DNA of 64,000 bases from JAIVHA01 sp965367295 (GTDB lineage Bacteria; Pseudomonadota; Gammaproteobacteria; DSM-19610): positions 1-64,000 of the forward strand of contig CBDUHN010000002.1 in assembly GCA_965367295.1 (NCBI GenBank). The letters are read 5' to 3'. Below are positions 52,196 through 60,735 of the stretch, one piece after another (the first letter of the stretch is position 1; each line of letters starts with the position of its first letter). Position numbers and translations under genes: made by a program. The notes under the pieces were generated by a model that did no database searches, was not told the origin of the DNA, and was given only the letters and a program-made list of their open reading frames with translations.

Positions 52196-52260
52196 AGCCG
52201 GAGCTGTTGTCGCCATCGGGCGCTGCAGAAATCCGGTGTTTTTATGGTATGCTGCACGCC

Positions 52261-52641
52261 ATGTTGCGCTATCTGTCCGTTTTCCTTTGCGTTATTTCTG
52301 CTTCCACGGTGCTGGCGGAATCCCGCTGGAACCTGTCTGCGGAACAGTGGGCGCGGCCGCGCAGCGGCACTTCCCTGGTGGCCATGGCACCGCTGGGTGA
52401 GGTGGTGCAGTCCCTGCAGGCCGATGAGGGACGCGCCCTGGTGATCGGTTATCCCGGCGGGGAAGAGGGCAGCCTGTGGGCCTACGAACTGCGTTCCTGG
52501 CTGGTGGCGCTGGGTATCCCTTCGCGGCGCATCCAGCTGCAATCGGGCAGCCAGGAACGCGATGCCCTTGATTTGCGTATTGAGGAACCGGAATCCCGCG
52601 TGGGGTCCTTGCCGGTAGCAGAGAGCCCCAGTGAACGTTGA
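52261..52641 (+). CDS. Small exported protein of unknown function
   Basis: 126 aa. The signal peptide (residues 1-18) ends STVLA-E. The mature part contains GRALVIGYPGGEEGSLWAYE and a following RSWLVALGIPSRRIQL segment, probably a compact alpha/beta fold. I do not recognise a named family. It starts 65 bases after yhdP and precedes the nitrilase-family gene; the frame is open back to 52192 and overlaps the yhdP stop, but the ATG at 52261 gives the signal peptide. The conserved neighbourhood suggests envelope function, but this is guesswork. Confidence 0.72.
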   Translation: MLRYLSVFLCVISASTVLAESRWNLSAEQWARPRSGTSLVAMAPLGEVVQSLQADEGRALVIGYPGGEEGSLWAYELRSWLVALGIPSRRIQLQSGSQERDALDLRIEEPESRVGSLPVAESPSER

Positions 52642-52743
52642 ACTTGCCGTTTCCCATTCCCATTGTCCGTTGAGTCGGTGTGAACTGTACCCACGAGCCA
52701 TTCTTACGGACGCATTTAGCTACTGTTCCCAGGATTGATTCCC

Positions 52744-53565
52744 ATGAGTGTGATCGGATGTATTCAAATGGCCTCGGGCCCGAATGTGGGCGCGAATCTG
52801 CTGGAGGCCGAACGGCTGATTGCCACGGCGGTGGAGCGGGGCGCCAGGCTGGTGGTCTTGCCGGAAAATTTTGCCATCATGGGCAAGACGGAGCAGGACA
52901 AACTCAAGATCAAGGAACAGGCAGGCTCCGGACCGATCCAGGAATTCCTGGCCCAGCAGGCCGAGAAGCACGACATCTGGCTGGTCGGGGGAACGGTACC
53001 CATTGCCGGCGACAACCCCGACAAGGTGCGGGCTGCCTGCCTGCTGTTCAACGATAAGGGCGAGCAGGTGGCCCGCTATGACAAGATCCACCTGTTCGAC
53101 GTGGAACTGGTCGAGAGCAGGGAACGCTATAACGAATCGGAAACCATCGAGCCGGGTCGTGATACCGTGGTGGTGGATACGCCGCTGGGCCGACTTGGTC
53201 TGGCCGTCTGCTACGACCTGCGTTTCCCGGAGCTGTTCCGCTCCATGCTGGACGAAGGCATGGAACTGGTGGCGCTGCCATCGGCCTTTACCGCCGTAAC
53301 CGGCAATGCCCACTGGGATATCCTGGTACGTGCCCGTGCGGTGGAGAATCTCTGTTACGTGGCGGCGCCGGCGCAGGGCGGTTATCACGTCAATGGGCGG
53401 GAAACCTACGGCCACAGCATGATCGTCGATCCCTGGGGGGTGGTGCTGGACCGGTTGGCCACCGGTTCCGGCGTGGTCTGTGCCAATATCGACCGCAAGC
53501 GGCTGGAGCGGGTCCGCAAAACCTTCCCCGCCATCCAGCACCGCTCGCTGACCTGCAAGGTATGA
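52744..53565 (+). CDS. Nitrilase-superfamily carbon-nitrogen hydrolase
   Basis: 273 aa. The catalytic triad of the nitrilase fold is visible: E41 in VVLPENFAIMG, K114 in RYDKIHLFDVEL and C156 in LAVCYDLRFPEL. The sequence resembles the Nit1/NitFhit-like amidases that repair deaminated glutathione, but the substrate is not fixed by sequence. I use the ATG at 52744 with AGGA about ten bases upstream; a TTG three codons earlier is open. In many gammaproteobacteria this gene lies between yhdP and tldD; here no tldD follows. Confidence 0.88.
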   Translation: MSVIGCIQMASGPNVGANLLEAERLIATAVERGARLVVLPENFAIMGKTEQDKLKIKEQAGSGPIQEFLAQQAEKHDIWLVGGTVPIAGDNPDKVRAACLLFNDKGEQVARYDKIHLFDVELVESRERYNESETIEPGRDTVVVDTPLGRLGLAVCYDLRFPELFRSMLDEGMELVALPSAFTAVTGNAHWDILVRARAVENLCYVAAPAQGGYHVNGRETYGHSMIVDPWGVVLDRLATGSGVVCANIDRKRLERVRKTFPAIQHRSLTCKV

Positions 53566-53614
53566 CGGTTCTGTCGCGCCGCACCTGGATGGGGTGCGCG
53601 ACCGTAGTACCGCC

Positions 53615-54139
53615 TCAACCCGGCGTTTCCTCCAGTTCACGCAGGTAGCGGAACAGTTGTCGCGCTGATTTCGGCGCCTGCTGCAGTTCCGTTTCCTTGC
53701 GTGATTGACGCACCAGCTGACGCAGGCGCTGACGCTCCGCTGCGGGGTAGCGTTCGCAGACCTCTTCGATCACCTCATCCCCTTCGCTCAACAGGCGGTC
53801 GCGCCATCGCTCAAGCTGGTGAAAATGATGGGCACTGCTGCGAGCTTGCTGGGTGCGTTGTTCCAGGGCTTCCCGGATCGGGGTGGCGTCGATGTTGCGC
53901 ATCAGCTTGCCGATATACTGCAGCTGCCGCTTGCGGCCGCCGTGGGCCTTGATGGCCCTGGCCTGGTGAACGGCATCGCGCAGCTCTTCGGGCATCGTGA
54001 TCTTGCGCAATGCCGATTCCGGTAGTTCCACCAGCGCCTCGCCCAGTTCCTGCAGGGCATTCATGTCCCGTTTGCGCTGGGATTTACTGGGGCGTTCGCC
54101 AGTGGTTTCGTCCTGCTCCGGTTCGTCTTCCCAATTCAT
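53615..54139 (-). CDS. yjgA: Ribosome-associated protein YjgA/DarP
   Basis: 174 aa. YjgA (DUF615) helps 50S subunit assembly, and DarP is its recent name. Features: an acidic N-terminus (MNWEDEPEQDE), SKSQRKRDMNALQELGEALV and HGGRKRQLQYIGKLMR, then a helical C-terminus. The start is the ATG at 54139; the frame upstream overlaps non-coding palindromes. It is convergent with the nitrilase gene. Often beside pmbA, which is absent here. Confidence 0.93.
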   Translation of the reverse strand: MNWEDEPEQDETTGERPSKSQRKRDMNALQELGEALVELPESALRKITMPEELRDAVHQARAIKAHGGRKRQLQYIGKLMRNIDATPIREALEQRTQQARSSAHHFHQLERWRDRLLSEGDEVIEEVCERYPAAERQRLRQLVRQSRKETELQQAPKSARQLFRYLRELEETPG

Positions 54140-54416
54140 GCTCAATCTGTCCTGCTGGCGTGTTGTGGCATTGTACCGGTAATCAGGCGGTTCCCGTAGT
54201 CTCAGGGAGCAGGGCAAAGCAAGGTTCCCTGTTTTCCACCCTGGCCGAGTGGGATGATTTCTCCTGCCTGGCATGGCCATGCCAGGTGGCTCCCCGGCCC
54301 CGTTGGCAACGCCAAGAAACATGGGAGGTCCGCATGGTGGCCCGAATCATCGGGCCGCCTTTCTATCGGGTTGTGGTTTCAGCTCCCGATGTGTAGCAGG
54401 TCATGTGAAGAGAACC
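54140..54416. other. Palindrome-rich intergenic gap
   Basis: No gene seen between yjgA and mgtE. Three symmetric sequences follow each other: CCTGGCATGGCCATGCCAGG (54267-54286, perfect), TTGGCAACGCCAA (54303-54315) and GGTGGCCCGA/TCGGGCCGCC (54336-54359). A copy of the dispersed palindrome ends the gap. Confidence 0.7.
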
Positions 54417-54440
54417 CGTCCGAATCAATTCGGACCTGCC
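54417..54440 (-). repeat. Dispersed palindromic repeat copy (mgtE 3' side)
   Basis: Contains GTCCGAATCAATTCGGAC, palindromic except at its centre, directly before the mgtE stop. Read on the minus strand it is GGCAGGTCCGAATTGATTCG then GACGG. Confidence 0.7.
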
Positions 54441-54441
54441 A

Positions 54442-55800
54442 TTACAGCAGGAACAGAGTCCCCAATCCCAGGAAGGCCAGGAAACCTACTACGTCGGTGA
54501 CGGTGGTGAGCAGTACACTACCTGCCAGCGCGGGGTCGATGCCCATGCGTTGCAGCAATAGCGGGATGCCGAAGCCTGCCAGCGAGGCGCAGACCAGGTT
54601 GATGATCAGCGCGGCTGCGATGATGAGGGCGATCTGTTCGCTGCCGAACCAGAAGCCGGCAACCAGGGCCACCACCAGCGCCCATAGCAGGCCGTTGAGA
54701 GTGCTGACCGCCAGTTCCTTGTGCATGAGGGAGCGGGCATTGGAACTGCCCACCTGTTTAAGGGCCAGGCCCCGAATCACGATGGTCAGGGTCTGGGTAC
54801 CCGCGATGCCACCCATGCTGGCCACGATGGGCATCAGTACCGCCAGCGCCACCACCTGCTGCAGGATGCCTTCAAACAGGCTGATGACCCAGGATGCCAG
54901 CAGGGCCGTGACCAGGTTGAGGCCCAGCCACAGGGCGCGGCGCCGGGCACTGGTGACCACTGGCGCAAAGATATCGTCTTCCTCGTCGAGGCCGGCCATG
55001 CTCATCAGTGAGTGATCGGCATCATCACGAATCACATCCACCACGTCATCGATGGTGATACGGCCGAGCAGGGTGCCGTTACTGTCCACTACCGGTGCCG
55101 AAACCAGGTCGCGGTCCTGGAAGCGCTTGGCCACTCCGGTATCGGGCATGTCTGCCAGGATGCCCTCGGCCTCGCGATCCATGACCTGTGCCACGCTGGA
55201 TTCGACATCGTTGGTAAGCAGCGTGGTGAGGGGCAGCATGCCGAGGTAGCGTTCCTTGCGGTCCACCACGATCAGGCTGTCGGTGAGCTCCGGCATTTCG
55301 CCGCGCAGGCGCAGGTAGCGCAGCACCACATCCAGTGATACATCGGCACGAACGGTGATGGTGTCCAGATTCATCAGGCCGCCGGCGGTATCCTCCGGGT
55401 AAGAGAGTACCGACTCCAGCCGGCTGCGGTACTGCTTGTCCATGGAGCGCAGCACCTCATGGATCACGGCACCGGGCAGGTCCTGCAGCAGGTCGGCCAG
55501 ATCATCGGTGTCGAGGCCGATGGTGGCCGCCACCAGTTCCTCGGTTTCCATCTCTCCGATCAGGCCGGCCCGGACCTCGTCATTGACATGTAGCAGGGCC
55601 TCACCCTGGTTTTCCGGGTCCACCAGTTCCCAGAGCAGTTCGCGTGGACCGTGGGGCAGGGATTCCAGCAGGTGGCCGATCTCGGCGGGATTCAGGTTCA
55701 CCAGCAAACGGCGCACCTGTTCTGCGGCGCCGCTGTGCAGGGCGGTGGTCAACAGTTGCAGGTGGTCCTGCGGAATCTGTGTGTGGACGGCGTCTGCCAT
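54442..55800 (-). CDS. mgtE: Magnesium transporter MgtE
   Basis: 452 aa. An N-terminal regulatory domain (about residues 1-130), two CBS domains (about 135-255: ITVRADVSLDVVLRYLRL) and five C-terminal membrane helices form the MgtE Mg2+ channel. The motif SYPEDTAGGLM is the family hallmark. Last gene downstream of the phosphotransferase cluster, 192 bases after ptsI on the same strand. Whether it is co-transcribed with ptsI is unclear. No M-box-like leader is evident to me. Confidence 0.95.
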   Translation of the reverse strand: MADAVHTQIPQDHLQLLTTALHSGAAEQVRRLLVNLNPAEIGHLLESLPHGPRELLWELVDPENQGEALLHVNDEVRAGLIGEMETEELVAATIGLDTDDLADLLQDLPGAVIHEVLRSMDKQYRSRLESVLSYPEDTAGGLMNLDTITVRADVSLDVVLRYLRLRGEMPELTDSLIVVDRKERYLGMLPLTTLLTNDVESSVAQVMDREAEGILADMPDTGVAKRFQDRDLVSAPVVDSNGTLLGRITIDDVVDVIRDDADHSLMSMAGLDEEDDIFAPVVTSARRRALWLGLNLVTALLASWVISLFEGILQQVVALAVLMPIVASMGGIAGTQTLTIVIRGLALKQVGSSNARSLMHKELAVSTLNGLLWALVVALVAGFWFGSEQIALIIAAALIINLVCASLAGFGIPLLLQRMGIDPALAGSVLLTTVTDVVGFLAFLGLGTLFLL

Positions 55801-55992
55801 GGCGGCCTCGTTGCTTCGGAGGTGGTGATGATCCGGTTTGGGTGAGTGTAACAGGCGGCCGTTATCAGTAGAAAGATGGGATGGGTAAGAGAAGGAAGAT
55901 CAGGGATCAGTGGCCGGGATGGTGTGGCAAGGGGGAATGCCGTACGCGAGCCTGTCTCTATGGGGCGCAGTGAACGGCAGTGGAGATGGTCT

Positions 55993-57744
55993 TCAGTCGC
56001 TGCGGGGCCGCAGGTTCAGTTCGTCCACCCGGGCATGGATATCCTGCAGATCGTTGCAGGAAATGATGTGGCTGACCTGTTTGGCCGCATCCTGAATCGA
56101 ACTCCGGGTGATACAGTCCTTCACTTCCAGGATACTGGTTGGATACATGCTGAACTGGGTCAGCCCCATACCCAGCAACAGGCGGCTGAAACGCGGGTCG
56201 CCGGCCATTTCGCCGCACATGGAAACGGGGATGCCCGCGCTGCGTCCGGCATCGATGGTCATCTGGATGAGACGCAGTACAGCAGGGTGCAGGGGATCGT
56301 ACAGATAGGCCACTTCGTCGTCGATACGGTCGATGGCCAGAGTGTACTGTATCAGGTCGTTGGTGCCGATGGACAGGAAGTCCAGTTTGGCCGCGAAACA
56401 GGGTGCGGTCAGTGCGGCGGCGGGAATCTCGATCATGCCTCCGATGGGTAGATGTGGATCGAAGGGCTTGCCTTCCTCACGCAGCTGCTGTTTGGTTTCC
56501 TCCACCAGGTTCAGGACCTGGGACAGTTCCTGCAAGGTAGACAGCATGGGAATCATCATGCGCGTGGGTCCCTCGGCGGAGGCACGCAGAATGGCGCGCA
56601 GCTGGGGGCGGAACAGGTCAAGGTCTTTCAGACATAGCCGAATGGCACGCAGGCCCAGGGCAGGATTGCTGCAGCTACGCCCCGAGGTGTGGCCGCTATC
56701 CACCTTTTTGTCGGCACCCAGGTCAAGGGTGCGAATGGTGACGGGAAGACCTTCCATCGCCAGGATCACCTCGCGATAGCGTTCCAGCTGTTCTTCCTCC
56801 GAAGGGGTATCGGGCCGGTTCATGAACAGGAATTCGGTGCGGTACAGGCCGATGCCTTCGGCGCCCACGGCCAGGGTGCGGTCCATATCCTGCGGGAGTT
56901 CGATATTGGATAGTAGCTGTATCTGCACACCATCGAGGGTGATGGCCGGGGCACCCTTGAGCCGGGCCAGTTTGCGGCGGCGGGTGGTGGCGGCATCCTG
57001 TTGTTGCTGGTAATGGCGCAGGATGCTGTCGTCGAAACCGGCCAGAACGACGCCCTGATCGCCATCGAGGATGACGGTTTCACCATCCTGTATATAGCGC
57101 CGTACGCTATGGGCGCCGACAATGGCCGGGATGCCGAGGCTGCGCGCCAGTATGGCGGTATGGGACAGCGGACCACCGAATTCGGTGACGAAGGCGGCCA
57201 CCCCCTGGTGATGCAGCAACACGGTATCCGACGGGGTCAGGTCGCTTGCGAATATGATGGCACCGTTCAGGTCCGGGTTCAGGTGCGCGTCATCGAGTTC
57301 CTGTCCGGAGATGAGAATGCGCAGGATCCGGTTGATCACATGATTAACATCGTCCTTGCGGGTGCGCAGGTAAGGGTCATCCATTTCATCGAAGACCGCT
57401 GTTAAGGCATCCTGCTGCAGCTTCAGTGCCCATTCCGCATTGCACTGGTATTCACGAATGAAATACACCGGCGCATGGGCAAGGGTGGAGTCCTGGAGCA
57501 TGAGCAGGTGGGTGTCGATGAATTCGACGATATCCTTGCGGGTGGTGGCGGGGATCTGCTGGCGAATGGCGCGCAGCTGTTCACGGGCCACCTGTACGGC
57601 TTCACTGTAACGTTTGATCTCCTGTTCCAGCGCCTCTTCCGCCAGCTTCAGCTCGCGTACTTCAAGGGCATCCTGGCGCAAAACATGCGCCTTGCCGATG
57701 GCAATGCCGCGGGAGACGCCGATGCCGGACAGAATCTGGGTCAT
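55993..57744 (-). CDS. ptsI: Phosphoenolpyruvate-protein phosphotransferase (EI)
   Basis: 583 aa. EI of the PTS: takes phosphate from PEP and passes it to HPr. The active-site histidine is H195 in GGPLSHTAILARSLG. The PEP-binding C-terminal barrel contains C510 in VSMCGEMAGDP and RTEFLFM. There is no N-terminal GAF domain, so it is PtsI and not the nitrogen-PTS PtsP. It lies eight bases after ptsH in an EIIA-HPr-EI order. Confidence 0.95.
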   Translation of the reverse strand: MTQILSGIGVSRGIAIGKAHVLRQDALEVRELKLAEEALEQEIKRYSEAVQVAREQLRAIRQQIPATTRKDIVEFIDTHLLMLQDSTLAHAPVYFIREYQCNAEWALKLQQDALTAVFDEMDDPYLRTRKDDVNHVINRILRILISGQELDDAHLNPDLNGAIIFASDLTPSDTVLLHHQGVAAFVTEFGGPLSHTAILARSLGIPAIVGAHSVRRYIQDGETVILDGDQGVVLAGFDDSILRHYQQQQDAATTRRRKLARLKGAPAITLDGVQIQLLSNIELPQDMDRTLAVGAEGIGLYRTEFLFMNRPDTPSEEEQLERYREVILAMEGLPVTIRTLDLGADKKVDSGHTSGRSCSNPALGLRAIRLCLKDLDLFRPQLRAILRASAEGPTRMMIPMLSTLQELSQVLNLVEETKQQLREEGKPFDPHLPIGGMIEIPAAALTAPCFAAKLDFLSIGTNDLIQYTLAIDRIDDEVAYLYDPLHPAVLRLIQMTIDAGRSAGIPVSMCGEMAGDPRFSRLLLGMGLTQFSMYPTSILEVKDCITRSSIQDAAKQVSHIISCNDLQDIHARVDELNLRPRSD

Positions 57745-57752
57745 GGCCAGCC

Positions 57753-58022
57753 CTATTCGGCCTCCTCGAAGCGGCGCGCAATCAGCTCACCAAGTTGCTG
57801 CACCGCATCACTTTCGTCATCACCATCAGCGTAGATGGTGATGACGGTACCCTTGGATGCCGCCAGCAGCATCACTCCCATGATGCTTTTGCCATTGACC
57901 TTCTGGCCGTCACGACCAACCTGAATATCGCTGCCGAAACTGGAGGCGAGTGTGACGAGTTTGGCGGCGGCGCGCGCATGCAGGCCGAGCTTGTTAATGA
58001 TTTCGAAATCCTGTTGCATCAT
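57753..58022 (-). CDS. ptsH: HPr phosphocarrier protein
   Basis: 89 aa. Catalytic H15 in NKLGLHARAAAKLV. The regulatory serine S46 in NGKSIMGVMLLA is present, so HPr kinase (hprK, nearby) can phosphorylate it. It is the central node between EI and the EIIA proteins. It starts two bases before the end of the EIIA gene. Confidence 0.96.
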   Translation of the reverse strand: MMQQDFEIINKLGLHARAAAKLVTLASSFGSDIQVGRDGQKVNGKSIMGVMLLAASKGTVITIYADGDDESDAVQQLGELIARRFEEAE

Positions 58023-58024
58023 GG

Positions 58025-58426
58025 TCAGCGGTCGATCCGGGTTTTGCAGAGTAGTACACCATCCCGTCCACCACTGATGGCCTTGTGGGTCAGCTCTTCA
58101 AGGTGCAGGGAGGGATAGTTGAGCACCCGCACCAACATGGGCAGGTTGATGCCGGCAATCACGCTGGCACGATGAAACTGCTGCAGTCGACAGGAGATGT
58201 TGCTGGGTGTGGAACCGAACAGGTCGGTCAGCACCAGCAGACCGTCTCCGGTATCGAGCGTGCTGGCGGCATCCAGTGCCTGCTGCAGTATGTCGTCGGG
58301 ATTGCAGTCGTTATGGGCCTCCAGGGTCCTGGATGCCAGTGGACAGCAGCCCAGCACCTCGGTTGCCGATTGAAGCAGCGCCGGTCCTATCTGGCCATGG
58401 GTGATGATCAGCAGGCCAACCGTCAT
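58025..58426 (-). CDS. PTS EIIA, mannose/sorbose type
   Basis: 133 aa. EIIA(Man)-like fold with phospho-acceptor H10 in LIITHGQIGPALL and the conserved DLFGSTPSNISCRL segment. No EIIB, EIIC or EIID gene follows, so it likely acts as a regulatory phosphoprotein rather than in sugar uptake. It overlaps rapZ by four bases (ATGA). Confidence 0.93.
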   Translation of the reverse strand: MTVGLLIITHGQIGPALLQSATEVLGCCPLASRTLEAHNDCNPDDILQQALDAASTLDTGDGLLVLTDLFGSTPSNISCRLQQFHRASVIAGINLPMLVRVLNYPSLHLEELTHKAISGGRDGVLLCKTRIDR

Positions 58427-59283
58427 GGCAGCTCCCGGTGCCGCAACGCCACGTTCGCGTATTGTTCACGGAAACAGGCGGCCAGTCGCTCACTCAGGTA
58501 TACCGAACGATGCTGGCCGCCGGTACAGCCGATGGCTACCGTCAGGTAGCTGCGATTATCGGCCTTGAAGTGTGGAATCCAGTTCATCAGGAAATCCCGG
58601 ATTTGCCCGAACATGGCCTGGACCAGTTCATCGCGTTCAAGGTACTCGGCCACCGCCTGGTCCCGGCCGGTCAGTGGACGCAGGTTCGGGTCCCAGTGGG
58701 GATTGGGCAGGCAGCGTGCATCAAAGACAAAATCGGCATCGCCAGGCACACCGTGCTTGAAGCCGAAGGATTCGAACAACAGGGACAGCTCGCGGCTATC
58801 CGTGTTGCCGACCCGCTCCTGGATCAGGTCACGCAGCTGATGAATGTTGGTATGGCTGGTGTCGATGAACAGGTTGGCATTCTGAACGATGGGGTTGAGC
58901 AGTTCGCGTTCACGGACGATGGCATCGGCCAGAGAAATGCCCTTACCGCTGAGAGGATGCTTGCGCCGGGTTTCGCTGAAACGTTTCAGCAGGGTGGCGT
59001 CATCCGCCTGCAGATAGATGATCTGGCATTCGATGGCCTGGCTGCGCAGTTCCTTGAGGATTTCACCGAACCGCTGCAGCTGATCGGGATGGTTGCGGGC
59101 ATCGATTCCGACGGCCACCATGTCCGGCGTACGGCCGCTGCTTTCCTCGGCAAGATGGCGGGCAAAGGTGCCGAGCAATCCCATGGGCAGGTTATCGATA
59201 CAGTAGAATCCGATATCCTCCAGCGTATGCAGGGCAATACTTTTTCCCGATCCGGACAGGCCGCTGATGATCAACAGCTTCAT
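58423..59283 (-). CDS. rapZ: RNase adapter protein RapZ
   Basis: 286 aa. P-loop nucleotide-binding protein (Walker A GLSGSGKS, residues 8-15), with the family blocks ARCLPNPHWDPNLRPLTGRD and IGCTGGQHRSVYLSERLA. In E. coli RapZ directs GlmZ and GlmY RNA decay through RNase E and binds glucosamine-6-phosphate. Located directly next to hprK and ptsN, the usual cluster. No glmS or sRNA gene is in view. Confidence 0.95.
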   Translation of the reverse strand: MKLLIISGLSGSGKSIALHTLEDIGFYCIDNLPMGLLGTFARHLAEESSGRTPDMVAVGIDARNHPDQLQRFGEILKELRSQAIECQIIYLQADDATLLKRFSETRRKHPLSGKGISLADAIVRERELLNPIVQNANLFIDTSHTNIHQLRDLIQERVGNTDSRELSLLFESFGFKHGVPGDADFVFDARCLPNPHWDPNLRPLTGRDQAVAEYLERDELVQAMFGQIRDFLMNWIPHFKADNRSYLTVAIGCTGGQHRSVYLSERLAACFREQYANVALRHRELP

Positions 59284-60222
59284 TCAGGTTCCCATGAATT
59301 CTGTCTGGCGTGTAATGAATTCAGCGCTTGCGTCATAGCCTTTCAAATGCAGTATATGGTTGCGAACCGCGGCTTCCGCCAGCACCGCCAGGTTACGGCC
59401 CGGTGCGACCGGCAGAGTGATTTCAGGTACCTCGACCCCCAGTATGGTGCGCGTAGCACGACTGCCCTGCAAGCGGTCGATCTGCCGGATGCGTTCATCG
59501 CTCATGTCTTCCAGGTCAATGATCAGGCGTAGATTGCGATTCTGTTTGATGGCACTGTCACCGAACATGGAACGGATATTGAGGATCCCGAGGCCACGCA
59601 CTTCAAGAAAATCCTGCAGCATGGCCGGGCAACGGCCGTTGAGCGTATCCGGTGCCGTACGGGCAAATTCCGGTGCGTCATCGGCCACCAGGCGATGACC
59701 ACGACCCACCAGTTCCAGCGCCAGCTCGCTTTTGCCAATGCTGGCATCCCCGGTAATCAGCACACCGACACCCATGACCTCCATGAACACACCATGCAGG
59801 GTGATCTGTTTGGCCAGCAGATTGCTGAGGTAATACTGCAGATTGTTGACCAGATCCTGCGAGGCACGAATCGAGCACAATACCGGTGTGGATGAGGACC
59901 TGGCCTGCTGACGGATTTCCTCGGGTATTTTCTGTCCATCCGCGATGATGATGAGGTCGGAAACCCCGGAAAACAGTTGCGAGATGGAATCGAGGCGGGT
60001 GTTTTTGCGTAAGGTATTGAGGTAGTGCAGTTCGGTTTCACCCATCACCTGTACCCGATGCGGGTGGATGAGATTCAGATGGCCGACCAGCGAGATGTCG
60101 ATATCGCTATCCTGTGGGCACTGAATGGCTCGTTTGGAGCCACGTTTGCCCACCGCCCAGCGCAAACCGAGTTTTTCATGCAGGGCTTCGTACAGACTAC
60201 CGACCGTTGGCGTGGTAATCAT
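59284..60222 (-). CDS. hprK: HPr kinase/phosphorylase
   Basis: 312 aa. Phosphorylates HPr at S46 and also removes that phosphate. Walker A is GDASIGKS (158-165), and the HprK signature VRGLGILNIRSMFGDSA lies downstream. The N-terminal domain (about 1-130) has the usual HprK_N form. I use the ATG at 60222, which overlaps the ptsN stop by four bases; an upstream start at 60285 would lie inside ptsN. It is the main reason to see this PTS as regulatory. Confidence 0.95.
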   Translation of the reverse strand: MITTPTVGSLYEALHEKLGLRWAVGKRGSKRAIQCPQDSDIDISLVGHLNLIHPHRVQVMGETELHYLNTLRKNTRLDSISQLFSGVSDLIIIADGQKIPEEIRQQARSSSTPVLCSIRASQDLVNNLQYYLSNLLAKQITLHGVFMEVMGVGVLITGDASIGKSELALELVGRGHRLVADDAPEFARTAPDTLNGRCPAMLQDFLEVRGLGILNIRSMFGDSAIKQNRNLRLIIDLEDMSDERIRQIDRLQGSRATRTILGVEVPEITLPVAPGRNLAVLAEAAVRNHILHLKGYDASAEFITRQTEFMGT

Positions 60223-60698
60223 GCCGTGGCGCGTTGCGGTTCCCAGCCATCCAGCAGATGCAGTAACTGTTCTGCATCCTGGCATTCGCGCAGCTGTTTG
60301 CAGAGTTTGCGGTCGCTGAACATCTTGGCCAGGCCGGCCAGGATCTGCAAGTGCTCCTCGGTGGATTCTTCCGGCACCAGCAGGGCGAACAGCAGATCCA
60401 CCGGCTGGTGGTCGATGGCATCGTAATCCACGCCACTGTTGAGCGTGATGATGGCGCCGATCGGGCTGCTGATGCCGCTCATGCGGCCATGGGGTATGGC
60501 GACCCCGGTACCCAGGCCGGTACTGCCGAGCCGCTCGCGGTTGAGCAAACTGTCGAAGATTTCCACTTCGGTCAGGCTCGGACTACTGGTGGCGAGCAGG
60601 CCTGCCAGGGCTTCCAGGCCCCGTTTCTTGCTGGCGAGGTCCTGGTGACAGGCGATGCGGTCCGGTGTAAGTAGCGTAACGATTTGCATGGCATGCAT
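60219..60698 (-). CDS. ptsN: Nitrogen PTS EIIA (PtsN)
   Basis: 159 aa. EIIA-Ntr family with catalytic H70 in GLGTGVAIPHGRM, and VDLLFALLVPEES. It regulates K+ and nitrogen or carbon balance in other bacteria. Start uncertain between ATG at 60698 and ATG at 60689, the latter being nearer to the E. coli leader. Between hpf and hprK, as usual. The gap to hpf holds a strong hairpin. Confidence 0.95.
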   Translation of the reverse strand: MHAMQIVTLLTPDRIACHQDLASKKRGLEALAGLLATSSPSLTEVEIFDSLLNRERLGSTGLGTGVAIPHGRMSGISSPIGAIITLNSGVDYDAIDHQPVDLLFALLVPEESTEEHLQILAGLAKMFSDRKLCKQLRECQDAEQLLHLLDGWEPQRATA

Positions 60699-60702
60699 CC
60701 GT

Positions 60703-60724
60703 GGGCCCCGCGTTGACGGGGCCC
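60703..60724 (-). promoter_or_regulatory. Intercistronic hairpin between hpf and ptsN
   Basis: GGGCCCCG, a six-base loop, then CGGGGCCC: a perfect 8-bp GC stem in the 37 bases between the hpf stop and the ptsN ATG. No T-run follows. It may stabilise the upstream mRNA or reduce read-through. Confidence 0.6.
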
Positions 60725-60735
60725 GCTGCGGAGGT

